Counted from the first letter of the stretch, positions 26,978 to 34,136 are shown. The stretch is DNA of 46,737 nucleotides from an uncultured Pelagibacteraceae bacterium (GCA_902627645.1 CACOJX010000003.1:32001-78737), one strand, 5' to 3'. A program made the numbers and translations. The notes: generated by a model from the sequence alone, not told the origin.

Positions 26978-28213
26978 ATGAAGTCAAAAAAAAAATTTTT
27001 ACACAATATTTTACTACCAAAAAAAGAAAATTATTTTTATCCATTATCAGACGATAATCTAAGCAAAGATGACTTAAATGCTGGTATTAAAGTTTTAAAA
27101 TCTAAGAAAATTACAATGGGTGACCAAACTAGTTTATTTGAAAAAATTTTTGCAAAAAAATTTAATTCCCAATATGCTTTAATGGTTAACTCAGGCTCAT
27201 CAGCAAACTTACTGTCAGTGTTTGCATCATGTAACCCAATGAGAAAAAATAGATTCAAGAGAGGAGACCATGCGATAATTCAATCGTTGTGTTGGCCAAC
27301 TTCTTTGTGGCCATTAGTTCAGGCAGGATTAAAAATAAATTTTGTAGATGTCGATCCGAAAACTTTAAATGTAAGAGCTGATGAGGTTATTAATATGATA
27401 ACAAAAAAAACAAAAGTTATTTTAATAATCAATGTTTTGGGATTATCTACTGATATTAAAAAAATAAGAAAATTTTGTAATTTAAAGAAAATAATTTTGA
27501 TAGAAGATAATTGTGAAGCCCTTGGAGCAAAATTTGATAAAAAATATTTAGGAACTTTTGGAGATTTTTCAACTTTCTCCTTTTTTTATTCACATCAAAT
27601 AACGTCTGGAGAAGGTGGCATGATAATGTGTAAAAATAAAGAAGATTTCGAAATTCTAAAATCTTTAAGGTCGCATGGTTGGTCTAGAGATAAAAAAATT
27701 GCAAACAAATATCCAGACTTAGACCCAAGATACATTTTTATTAACTCTGGCTTTAATTTGAGGCCAACTGATATTCAAGCTGCAATTGGGATAAGTCAAT
27801 TTCAAAAATTAGAAAAATTTAAAAAAACAAGAGTTGATAATAGAAATAGAATTATTAAAAGTCTCAAAAGTAACCCTAAGTGGAATAATCAATTTTATTT
27901 TATAAAAGTTCCAAAAAAAACTTTACCTAGCTATATGGTTCTACCTATTATGATGAATTCTTTTTATGCTAATAAGAAAAAAGAATTTATAAATTATATT
28001 GAGTCAAAAGGTCTTCAAACAAGACCAATTATAAGTGGTAATTTTACAAAACAACCTTCATCAAAATTATATAAATTAAATAAAGCAAAAAAATTTCCTG
28101 GTGCTGATGAAGTACAAAAACTTGGATTCGTTATTGGTCTTCCATCAAAGAAAATTGAGAAAAAAAAAATTGATTTAATTACTAAAATTCTTTTATCTAT
28201 TGATACTTTTTAA
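26978..28213 (+). CDS. DegT-family PLP enzyme with His for Lys: probable sugar 3-dehydratase (ColD/RfbH-like)
   Basis: A 411-residue PLP-fold protein. VNSGSSANLLS (70-80) is the phosphate loop and LIEDNCEALGA (174-184) the pyridine Asp region. In FFYSHQITSGEGG the Schiff-base position is His206, whereas the paralogue at 7114 has Lys (KSITTGEGG). His at this site defines the 3-dehydratases ColD and RfbH/E1, which bind PLP non-covalently and remove the 3-OH. The cysteine cluster that binds 2Fe-2S in RfbH is absent, favouring a ColD-like, glutamate-dependent reaction on the Gmd product. Its 3' end overlaps the convergent GT2 gene by 21 bp. Confidence 0.8.
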   Translation: MKSKKKFLHNILLPKKENYFYPLSDDNLSKDDLNAGIKVLKSKKITMGDQTSLFEKIFAKKFNSQYALMVNSGSSANLLSVFASCNPMRKNRFKRGDHAIIQSLCWPTSLWPLVQAGLKINFVDVDPKTLNVRADEVINMITKKTKVILIINVLGLSTDIKKIRKFCNLKKIILIEDNCEALGAKFDKKYLGTFGDFSTFSFFYSHQITSGEGGMIMCKNKEDFEILKSLRSHGWSRDKKIANKYPDLDPRYIFINSGFNLRPTDIQAAIGISQFQKLEKFKKTRVDNRNRIIKSLKSNPKWNNQFYFIKVPKKTLPSYMVLPIMMNSFYANKKKEFINYIESKGLQTRPIISGNFTKQPSSKLYKLNKAKKFPGADEVQKLGFVIGLPSKKIEKKKIDLITKILLSIDTF

Positions 28214-28876
28214 ATATTTTACAAAAAAATAAATTAATATTTTTAGTCCATCCCCAAAAGCTTTAACTTTTTTTTTATCTGCAAATCTTTTTCGTTCAAT
28301 ACATGGTAGTGTTGTATATCTCAGTTTTGATAATTTTGCCTTAAAAGGGATTTCAACACATAAACAATAGTCATCAGAATTTAGCTTCATATTTTTCAGA
28401 CAGTCGGTTTTTGCAAAAACATAAGTAAAAAGTAAATCTGAAATTTTTAAGCGCATAAAAATATTTCCAAGTAAGGTGAACCCAAAATTTCCAATTCTTG
28501 TTATTAAATCATCATCATAACTGTGTGCACTTTTTTCATATCTTGATCCAAAGATTAAATCCAATTTTTCATTCACAAGTTTTTCTCTCATTTGATTAAT
28601 ATATTTTGGATCTGTAGATCCGTCTGCATAAAAGATACAAGAGTATTTTGTTTTTACATGATTAATTCCCTCAACTATTGCATTACCGTATCCTTTCCTT
28701 GATTGAAATAATACATCACAATCATAATCGTTAGTTGCTTTAAAAGTATCTTCATCTTCTTCTCGAATTACAACTAAGATTTTTACAGATAGTTGCATCT
28801 TTTTAATTTCATTTAAAACTATTGGAAGCGCATTGGGCTCATTCTTTGCAGGTATTATTAGTGTAATTTCTTCCAT
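28193..28876 (-). CDS. DPM1-like glycosyltransferase family 2, copy 2
   Basis: A 227-residue GT-A protein paralogous to 20555-21235. ITLIIPAKNEPNALPIVLNE, RKGYGNAIVEGI, FYADGSTDP (metal site) and LIFGSRYEKSAHSYDDD align along the full length, as do the C-terminal ERKRFADKKKVKAFGDG and its counterpart. Like copy 1 it is single on the minus strand, convergent with the gene before and divergent from the gene after. It likely makes a polyprenyl-phosphate-linked sugar or transfers a sugar at the membrane; the donor is not known. Confidence 0.8.
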   Translation of the reverse strand: MEEITLIIPAKNEPNALPIVLNEIKKMQLSVKILVVIREEDEDTFKATNDYDCDVLFQSRKGYGNAIVEGINHVKTKYSCIFYADGSTDPKYINQMREKLVNEKLDLIFGSRYEKSAHSYDDDLITRIGNFGFTLLGNIFMRLKISDLLFTYVFAKTDCLKNMKLNSDDYCLCVEIPFKAKLSKLRYTTLPCIERKRFADKKKVKAFGDGLKILIYFFVKYLKSINR

Positions 28877-28920
28877 TAAATTTATGCTAGATTAATTAGA
28901 ATTAATAATTTTACTAGTTA

Positions 28921-28947
28921 TTTACAATTATTATATATTTGTATAAA
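28921..28947 (+). promoter_or_regulatory. Weak candidate promoter for the last island gene
   Basis: TTTACA (28921-28926) and TATAAA (28942-28947) are separated by 15 bp, shorter than ideal, 10 bp before the ATG at 28958. The -35 sequence is the same as that of the 5S promoter. Transcription would begin within a few bases of the start codon, giving a nearly leaderless message. Confidence 0.3.
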
Positions 28948-28957
28948 CAATTTTGAA

Positions 28958-29848
28958 ATGAAAAAAATATTAGTTGTTACAGGCGGTGCTGGTTTTGTGG
29001 GTTCTAATTTAATAGAATTTTTAATTAAAAAAACAAACTTTAAAGTGATAAGCTTAGACGATTATTCATCAGGAACAAAAAAAAATCATTTAAGACATAA
29101 AAGAGTTAAGTATTTAAGAGGACATACAAAAGATATCAATAAAATTCTAAATAAATTTAGTTCAAATATTAATACGATTTTTCATTTTGGAGAATTTTCA
29201 AGAATATATGAGAGCTTTAATCAGATGAATAATTGTATTCAGTCAAATACCATTGGTACCAATGCAGTATTTAACTTTTGTTTAAAAAACAAAATTAAAC
29301 TTATTTATTCAGCAACATCTGCCTCGTTAGGAAACAAAGGTAAAGATAAAAACTTATCCCCATACGCTTTTACAAAGTCAAAAAATATAGAATTCTTAGA
29401 AAATTTAAAAAAATGGTTTAATTTTAGATATGACGTAATTTTTTTTTACAACGTTTATGGCCCAAGACAAATTTGCAAAGGAAGAATGGCTACTGTAATT
29501 GGTATTTTTGAAGATTTTTATTTGAGGAAAAAAGCCTTACCGGTTGTAAGACCTGGGAGCCAAACAAGACGATTCACTCACATACAGGATACAATTGAAA
29601 TATGCTACAAAGCATGGAGAAAGAATAAGTGTAAATACTATAGTATTTCTAATAGGGAAAGCTTTTCTATTTTAAATGTTGCTAAATTATTTAAATCAAA
29701 AATAAAACTTTTACCTAAAAGAAAAGGTGAGAGGTATGCGTCAGCCCTAACTAGTATGAGTTTATCTAACAAAGTTTATAAAAATTTTGGCAAGATTAGC
29801 TTAAGAAACTACATAGCAAATTTCCTTAAAAACAATAAAAAAAAGTAA
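28958..29848 (+). CDS. NAD-dependent sugar epimerase/dehydratase (extended SDR)
   Basis: A 296-residue extended SDR, last gene of the island. VTGGAGFVGSNLIEFL (7-22) is the NAD loop, SLDDYSSG the adenosine-ribose Asp region, SATSASLG the catalytic Ser block and YAFTK (about 136-140) the Tyr/Lys pair. VYGPRQ and RRFTHIQDTIE resemble UDP-glucose 4-epimerase relatives. At 296 residues it is shorter than GalE (about 330-340). Substrate not determinable. Its stop lies 55 bp before the 5S gene. Confidence 0.75.
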   Translation: MKKILVVTGGAGFVGSNLIEFLIKKTNFKVISLDDYSSGTKKNHLRHKRVKYLRGHTKDINKILNKFSSNINTIFHFGEFSRIYESFNQMNNCIQSNTIGTNAVFNFCLKNKIKLIYSATSASLGNKGKDKNLSPYAFTKSKNIEFLENLKKWFNFRYDVIFFYNVYGPRQICKGRMATVIGIFEDFYLRKKALPVVRPGSQTRRFTHIQDTIEICYKAWRKNKCKYYSISNRESFSILNVAKLFKSKIKLLPKRKGERYASALTSMSLSNKVYKNFGKISLRNYIANFLKNNKKK

Positions 29849-29869
29849 AATATTACTTACAAAAGGTAG

Positions 29870-29897
29870 TTTACATTTAATTTGATTTAGGTATAAC
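29870..29897 (+). promoter_or_regulatory. Promoter of the 5S rRNA gene
   Basis: TTTACA (29870-29875), a 16-bp spacer and TATAAC (29892-29897) place the transcription start 6-7 bp downstream, at 29903-29904, exactly the 5' end of the mature 5S RNA as judged from its terminal helix. The coincidence of spacing and end makes this the best-supported promoter in the window. It indicates that 5S RNA is made separately from 16S-23S. Confidence 0.65.
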
Positions 29898-29902
29898 TCT
29901 AG

Positions 29903-30018
29903 CGCCGGTGATTATTGCGAAAGTGTTATACCCGATCCCATTCCGAACTCGGAAGTCAAGCCTTTCTGCGCTGATGGTACTTTGTCTTAAGATATGGGAG
30001 AGTAAGTCGTCGCCGGCT
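29903..30018 (+). rRNA. rrf: 5S ribosomal RNA
   Basis: The terminal helix is formed by GCCGG at 29904-29908 with CCGGC at 30013-30017. The conserved interior CCCGATCCCATTCCGAACTC (29931-29950) is the bacterial 5S loop A/helix III signature, followed by GGAAGT and, later, GATGGTACT and TGGGAGAGTA. Length about 116 nt is normal. No 16S or 23S is adjacent: before it lies the polysaccharide island. The next gene, rpmJ, starts 18 bp after the 5S with no hairpin terminator between. The ends may be off by one or two bases. Confidence 0.95.
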
Positions 30019-30035
30019 TTAAAAATTTATTGGTT

Positions 30036-30161
30036 ATGAAAATTAAAAGTTCACTTAAATCTGTAAAAAAAAGAGATCTTAACTCAAAGTTAGTTAGAAG
30101 ACGAGGCAGAGTTTATATAATTAATAAAACTAATCCAAAATTTAAAGCCAGACAAAAATAA
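30036..30161 (+). CDS. rpmJ: 50S ribosomal protein L36
   Basis: A 41-residue basic protein: [14 protein letters not shown], then [23 protein letters not shown]. The RRRGRxYxINKTNPxFKARQ ending is diagnostic of the alphaproteobacterial L36 type, which lacks the four zinc-binding residues of the C+ form. It contributes to the 23S rRNA central region and is directly downstream of the 5S gene, so it may be expressed from the 5S promoter. A 5-bp gap leads to the next small gene. Confidence 0.95.
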   Translation: MKIKSSLKSVKKRDLNSKLVRRRGRVYIINKTNPKFKARQK

Positions 30162-30166
30162 TTTTT

Positions 30167-30277
30167 ATGGATAATGAGAACCATAAAAATACCTGGAATA
30201 ACTTTACAAAATTTGTGTTGTGGGGAACTGTCGCTGTTGTGCTAATTCTTGTATTAATGGCAATATTCTTGTTATAG
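30167..30277 (+). CDS. Small aa3-type cytochrome c oxidase subunit IV-like membrane protein
   Basis: A 36-residue protein: a polar start (MDNENHKNTWNNFTKF) followed by one transmembrane helix (VLWGTVAVVLILVLMAIFLL). The short N-terminal segment with a Trp-x-x-Phe-x-x-Phe pattern and the single helix match the bacterial aa3-type oxidase subunit IV family, whose genes in many alphaproteobacteria sit just before pntA, as here. It is too short for most gene finders. It ends 8 bp before the pntAA ATG. Confidence 0.75.
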   Translation: MDNENHKNTWNNFTKFVLWGTVAVVLILVLMAIFLL

Positions 30278-30285
30278 GTTCAATC

Positions 30286-31374
30286 ATGAAAATAGTTTCT
30301 GCAACTGAGCAAAAAAATTTTGAAAAAAGAGTTGCTATTACACCTGAAACAGCAAAAAAATATATTTCAATTGGTATGGATGTATCTTTACCAAAAAATT
30401 ATGGTTCACATTTAGGTTTTGATGATGATGAATATAAATCTTTAGGGGTGAAATTAGCTGAAAATGAAAAAGATTTATTTGATCAATGTGATGTAATTGT
30501 TCAATTAAATTTACCCTCAGATGATAAACTTACATATTTGAAAGAAAATCAAAATTTAATTGGTGTTTTAAATCCATACTCTAATAAAGAAAAATTAGAT
30601 GTACTTATTAAAAAAAAGATTAACAGCTTTTCTTTAGATTTATTGCCACGAATAACAAGAGCACAATCAATGGATATCCTCTCATCTCAAGCTAATTTAG
30701 CTGGATATAAAGCAGTGATAGAATCATTTGCACATTTTGAAAAAGCAATCCCAATGATGATGACTGCTGCAGGTACTGTCCCAGCTGCAAAAGTATTAGT
30801 TGTAGGTGCTGGTGTTGCAGGTTTACAAGCTATAGCAACAGCTAAAAGAATGGGTGCAATTGTTTATGCTACAGATGTTAGAATGGCCTCTAAAGAACAA
30901 GTAGAAAGTCTGGGGGGTAAGTTCTTGACTGTTGAAGGTTCAGAAAATCTTGAAACAGAGGGAGGTTATGCAAAAGAGGCTTCAGAGGATTTTAAAAAAA
31001 AACAAGAAGATTTACTGAGTGAAACACTTAAAAAAATTGATATTGTAATTTGTACAGCTTTGATACCTGGAAAAAAAGCACCATTAATTATAAAAGAAAA
31101 TATGATAAAAAATATGCATCCCGGATCAGTAATTTATGATTTAGCTGCTATTCAGGGAGGAAACGCTGCATTTACTGAAGTAGATAAAGTAATTGAAAAA
31201 GACGGTGTTAAAATTTTAGGAGAAAGGAATATTCTTAACAGACTTCCAATCTCTGCCTCTTCTTTATACGCAAAAAATGTATTTAATTTTGTTTCAAATT
31301 TACTAGATAAAGAAAATAATAAAATTAATATTAATTTAGAAGATGAAATTATTGAAAAAACACTATTAAAATAG
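30286..31374 (+). CDS. pntAA: NAD(P) transhydrogenase subunit alpha 1
   Basis: A 362-residue soluble subunit (domain I) of the proton-translocating transhydrogenase, which binds NAD(H). EKRVAITPETAKKYISIG opens the alanine-dehydrogenase-like fold; VLVVGAGVAGLQAIATAKRMGA is the Rossmann NAD loop followed by TDVR; YDLAAIQGGNAAFTE is a family block. The start ATG 30286 follows the coxIV-like stop by 8 bp; an alternative at 30220 would overlap that gene and add unrelated residues. Three separate pnt genes follow each other, the usual alphaproteobacterial split form. Confidence 0.95.
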   Translation: MKIVSATEQKNFEKRVAITPETAKKYISIGMDVSLPKNYGSHLGFDDDEYKSLGVKLAENEKDLFDQCDVIVQLNLPSDDKLTYLKENQNLIGVLNPYSNKEKLDVLIKKKINSFSLDLLPRITRAQSMDILSSQANLAGYKAVIESFAHFEKAIPMMMTAAGTVPAAKVLVVGAGVAGLQAIATAKRMGAIVYATDVRMASKEQVESLGGKFLTVEGSENLETEGGYAKEASEDFKKKQEDLLSETLKKIDIVICTALIPGKKAPLIIKENMIKNMHPGSVIYDLAAIQGGNAAFTEVDKVIEKDGVKILGERNILNRLPISASSLYAKNVFNFVSNLLDKENNKININLEDEIIEKTLLK

Positions 31375-31378
31375 ACAT

Positions 31379-31687
31379 ATGGAAATAGATCCTTTTATAT
31401 TTAGACTTAGCATATTTATACTTTCTATATTTGTGGGCTACTATGTTGTTTGGAGCGTAACACCATCATTGCACACACCTTTAATGTCTGTTACTAATGC
31501 AATCTCATCAGTGATTATTGTTGGGGCAATTATTGCTGGATTAGCAGGTGACACCGAAAGTGTTTTTAATACATCAAGCATCTTTGGATTTTTAGCTATT
31601 TCATTAGCGGCAATTAATATCTTTGGTGGGTTTTTAGTAACTCAAAGGATGCTTGCAATGTATAAAAAAAAGAAGAAAGACAAATAA
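31379..31687 (+). CDS. pntAB: NAD(P) transhydrogenase subunit alpha 2
   Basis: A 102-residue membrane protein with three to four helices, the alpha-chain share of the membrane domain (dII). VWSVTPSLHTPLMSVTNAISSVIIVGAI is the highly conserved stretch containing the helix-2/3 region; FLVTQRMLAMYKKK closes it. In fused PntA of enterobacteria this is the C-terminal part. The stop overlaps the pntB ATG by one base. Confidence 0.95.
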   Translation: MEIDPFIFRLSIFILSIFVGYYVVWSVTPSLHTPLMSVTNAISSVIIVGAIIAGLAGDTESVFNTSSIFGFLAISLAAINIFGGFLVTQRMLAMYKKKKKDK

Positions 31688-33084
31688 TGATTTCTGCAAA
31701 TTTATCTGCTGTTTTTTATTTAATTTCAGGAGTGTTATTTATCTTGGCATTAAGAGGCCTATCTTCTCCAGAAACATCAAGACAGGGAAATTTCTTTGGA
31801 ATAATGGGAATGGTTATTGCTATTTCAGTAACATTTTTATCAATAGGAAATTTTTCTACAGGTTTTATTTTTGTTTTGATTTTTCTATTAATCGGTGGCT
31901 TAGTAGGTGCATTTATTGCTTATAAAATACCAATGACAGCTATGCCAGAACTCGTTGCGGGTTTTCATAGTTTGGTTGGTCTTGCCGCAGTTTTTGTTGC
32001 AATTTCTGCATTTTTAAATCCTTCAGCTTTTGGCCTAGGCTTTCCAGGAAATATTAAGCTCGCAAGTTTGATTGAAATGTCAGTAGGAGCTGCTATTGGA
32101 GCAATAACTTTTTCAGGTTCAGTCATAGCCTTTTTAAAACTTCAGGGTATTATGTCAGGATCCCCAATAACCTTTAAGGGTCAACATGCCTTAAATGCTT
32201 TAATATTAATTTCTATAGTAATTTTAATATATTTATTGTGTTCAACACAATCATCGAATGTGTTCTGGATATTATTAGCCATCTCATTCATTGTAGGTTT
32301 TCTTTTAATTATACCTATTGGCGGTGCAGATATGCCAGTTGTTATTTCAATGCTTAACTCTTATTCTGGTTGGGCTGCAGCTGGAATTGGATTTACTTTA
32401 GAAAATACAGCATTGATAATTACCGGAGCATTAGTTGGTTCATCTGGTGCAATTTTATCTTACATAATGTGCAAAGGTATGAACCGATCATTCTTTAATG
32501 TTATTTTAGGAGGATTTGGTGCCACAGAACAATCCTCAAGCTCCCAAAATAAAGAACAAAGACCAGTTAAAAATGGTAATGCTGATGATGCAGCTTTTTT
32601 AATGAAAAATGCCTCATCTGTAATAATAGTTCCAGGTTATGGGATGGCTGTTGCTCAAGCACAACATGCACTAAGAGAAATGGTTGATACTTTAAAAAAA
32701 AATGGAATCAAGGTTTCTTATGCAATTCATCCAGTAGCTGGTAGAATGCCCGGGCACATGAATGTTTTGTTAGCTGAGGCCAATGTACCATATGATGAAG
32801 TTTTTGAATTAGAGGAAATAAATAATGATTTTGCAAATGCCGATGTTGCATTTGTAATAGGAGCAAATGATGTTACTAACCCTGTTGCAAAAACTGATCC
32901 TCAAAGTCCTATTTATGGGATGCCAGTTTTAGATGTTGAAAAATGTAAATCTGTTTTATTTGTAAAAAGAAGTTTATCACCAGGTTATGCTGGTATAGAT
33001 AATGAGTTATTTTATCGAGAAAATACTCTCATGTTATTTGCAGATGCAAAAAAAATGACAGAAGATATCACAAAAAATCTATAG
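31687..33084 (+). CDS. pntB: NAD(P) transhydrogenase subunit beta
   Basis: A 465-residue subunit: about nine membrane helices (residues 1-265), including MPELVAGFHSLVGLAAV with the proton-channel histidine, then the NADP(H)-binding domain III with IIVPGYGMAVAQAQH and IHPVAGRMPGHMNVLLAEA and VIGANDVTNP. The complex uses the proton gradient to make NADPH from NADH in the inner membrane. Length is typical (460-465). Eight bp separate it from the transaldolase-family gene, so one operon is likely. Confidence 0.95.
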   Translation: MISANLSAVFYLISGVLFILALRGLSSPETSRQGNFFGIMGMVIAISVTFLSIGNFSTGFIFVLIFLLIGGLVGAFIAYKIPMTAMPELVAGFHSLVGLAAVFVAISAFLNPSAFGLGFPGNIKLASLIEMSVGAAIGAITFSGSVIAFLKLQGIMSGSPITFKGQHALNALILISIVILIYLLCSTQSSNVFWILLAISFIVGFLLIIPIGGADMPVVISMLNSYSGWAAAGIGFTLENTALIITGALVGSSGAILSYIMCKGMNRSFFNVILGGFGATEQSSSSQNKEQRPVKNGNADDAAFLMKNASSVIIVPGYGMAVAQAQHALREMVDTLKKNGIKVSYAIHPVAGRMPGHMNVLLAEANVPYDEVFELEEINNDFANADVAFVIGANDVTNPVAKTDPQSPIYGMPVLDVEKCKSVLFVKRSLSPGYAGIDNELFYRENTLMLFADAKKMTEDITKNL

Positions 33085-33092
33085 GTAGTTAT

Positions 33093-33791
33093 TTGAAAAC
33101 TAAAATCTTTTGTGACATTGCTGAATTAGATCAAATCAAAAAATTTAACAAAAAAAAAATTGTTAAGGGCTTTACTACAAATCCAAGTTTGATGAGAAAA
33201 GCTGGAGCAAATGACTATAGATCTTATTCAAAAAAAATTTTGAAAATATGTAAAAATAAACCGGTCTCACTTGAAGTTTTTGCAGATGATTATCTAGAAA
33301 TGAAAAAACAAGCATTACAAATAAATACTTGGGCTAAAAATGTGTATGTTAAAATTCCAGTATCAAATTCAAAAGGAAAGTTTATGGGAAAAATTATCAA
33401 GGAACTTAATAATAAAAATATAAAACTTAATATCACAGCTGTTTATAGCGCTCTTCAGACAAAAAAAATATTAGGAGTAATAAACAAGAAATCAAAGGTA
33501 ATCATATCTATATTCGCTGGAAGAGCAGGAGATACAGGAAAAGATCCTGTTCCAGAATTTAAGAAAAGTATTTCTTTTGCAAAAAAATTCAAAAATGTAG
33601 AAATACTTTGGGCCAGTGTGAGAGAACCTTATAATTATTTACAGGCAAAACAACTTGGTTGTCATATTATAACAATTCCACCATCTACTATTTTAAAAAT
33701 AGAGAATTTTGGTAAAACCTTTGATCAACTCACAAAAGAAACTGTGAAAGGTTTTTTAGCTGACAGTAAAAAATCTCAATTTAAAATCTAA
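33093..33791 (+). CDS. Transaldolase / fructose-6-phosphate aldolase family protein
   Basis: A 232-residue class I aldolase of the short transaldolase family (about 215-230 residues). FCDIAELDQIKK and GFTTNPSLMRKAG open the barrel; Lys87 in YVKIPVS is the Schiff-base lysine; NITAVYSALQ, SIFAGRAGDTG and WASVREPYN are family blocks. It transfers or splits dihydroxyacetone units in the non-oxidative pentose phosphate pathway, along with the nearby tkt product. The start is TTG at 33093, preceded by AGG within the pntB stop; no ATG is available nearby. Confidence 0.85.
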   Translation: MKTKIFCDIAELDQIKKFNKKKIVKGFTTNPSLMRKAGANDYRSYSKKILKICKNKPVSLEVFADDYLEMKKQALQINTWAKNVYVKIPVSNSKGKFMGKIIKELNNKNIKLNITAVYSALQTKKILGVINKKSKVIISIFAGRAGDTGKDPVPEFKKSISFAKKFKNVEILWASVREPYNYLQAKQLGCHIITIPPSTILKIENFGKTFDQLTKETVKGFLADSKKSQFKI

Positions 33792-33795
33792 AAAT

Positions 33796-33872
<77 letters not shown>

Positions 33873-33878
33873 ATGTTC

Positions 33879-34073
33879 TTAAATTCTGTTTTTAAGTTTG
33901 TTTAACTTTTTAACTCTTTTAATGTTTTCTTGAAGAATTCTTTTTTTCTTTTCCGAAGGTTTTTCATAAGTATTTTTTAATTTTATCACTTTAAAAAAAC
34001 CATCTCTTTGAAGCTTTCTTTTTAAAACTCTTAAAGCTTGTTCGACATTATTATCTTTAACTTCTATTTTAAT
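33879..34073 (-). CDS. rpsU: 30S ribosomal protein S21, probable ATT start
   Basis: A 64-residue protein beginning (M)KIEVKDNNVEQALRVLKRKL, then QRDGFFKVIKLKNTYEKPS, the S21 pattern. S21 sits near the mRNA 3'-end/anti-SD region and helps initiation. No ATG or GTG is available in this region. A TTG at 34085 would add four residues (EVVI after Met) but lies inside the best Shine-Dalgarno of the window, GGAGG (34083-34079). That site is 5 nt from ATT at 34073, giving the normal S21 N-terminus. I therefore place the start at ATT; TTG is the alternative. Confidence 0.85.
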   Translation of the reverse strand: MKIEVKDNNVEQALRVLKRKLQRDGFFKVIKLKNTYEKPSEKKKRILQENIKRVKKLNKLKNRI

Positions 34074-34078
34074 AACTA

Positions 34079-34083
34079 CCTCC
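34079..34083 (-). promoter_or_regulatory. Shine-Dalgarno GGAGG of rpsU
   Basis: GGAGG on the minus strand, unusually strong for this AT-rich genome, where most genes have no clear ribosome site. It is 5 nt upstream of ATT at 34073 and overlaps the TTG at 34085, thus deciding against the TTG as start. Confidence 0.6.
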
Positions 34084-34085
34084 AA

Positions 34086-34108
34086 AAAAGTGAGTAAGTA
34101 GCACTTTT
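34086..34108 (-). promoter_or_regulatory. Leader hairpin in front of the rpsU ribosome site
   Basis: On the minus strand AAAAGTG (34108-34102) pairs with CACTTTT (34092-34086) around a 9-nt loop; two T separate the stem from GGAGG. It could be the end of the trcR transcript or an element that controls access to the rpsU start. The stem is mostly A-T, hence weak on its own. Confidence 0.4.
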
Positions 34109-34136
34109 ATATTTTTATGTCTATTAGTTTTAATCA

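Larger units (their letters stand above)
1..29848. other. Surface-polysaccharide hypervariable island (HVR2-like)
   Basis: About 30 genes here are glycosyltransferases, nucleotide-sugar enzymes, methyltransferases and polytopic membrane proteins, in short runs that switch strand repeatedly. The block stops 50 bp before an isolated 5S rRNA gene, after which only conserved housekeeping genes appear. It is known that Pelagibacter genomes carry a hypervariable region between 23S and 5S rRNA genes filled with such genes; the match is by gene content and position. The left edge lies outside the window. No transposase, integrase or tRNA attachment site was seen, so exchange by homologous recombination between the rRNA genes is my inference. 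Confidence 0.85.

Noticed and set aside
30220-30285. Longer pntAA starting at 30220
   Set aside because: The extra residues overlap the coxIV-like small gene in another frame and have no likeness to PntA; ATG 30286 fits the family.
34074-34085. TTG 34085 as the start of rpsU
   Set aside because: It is part of the GGAGG ribosome site and would need a ribosome site further upstream in the hairpin. Kept only as an alternative.
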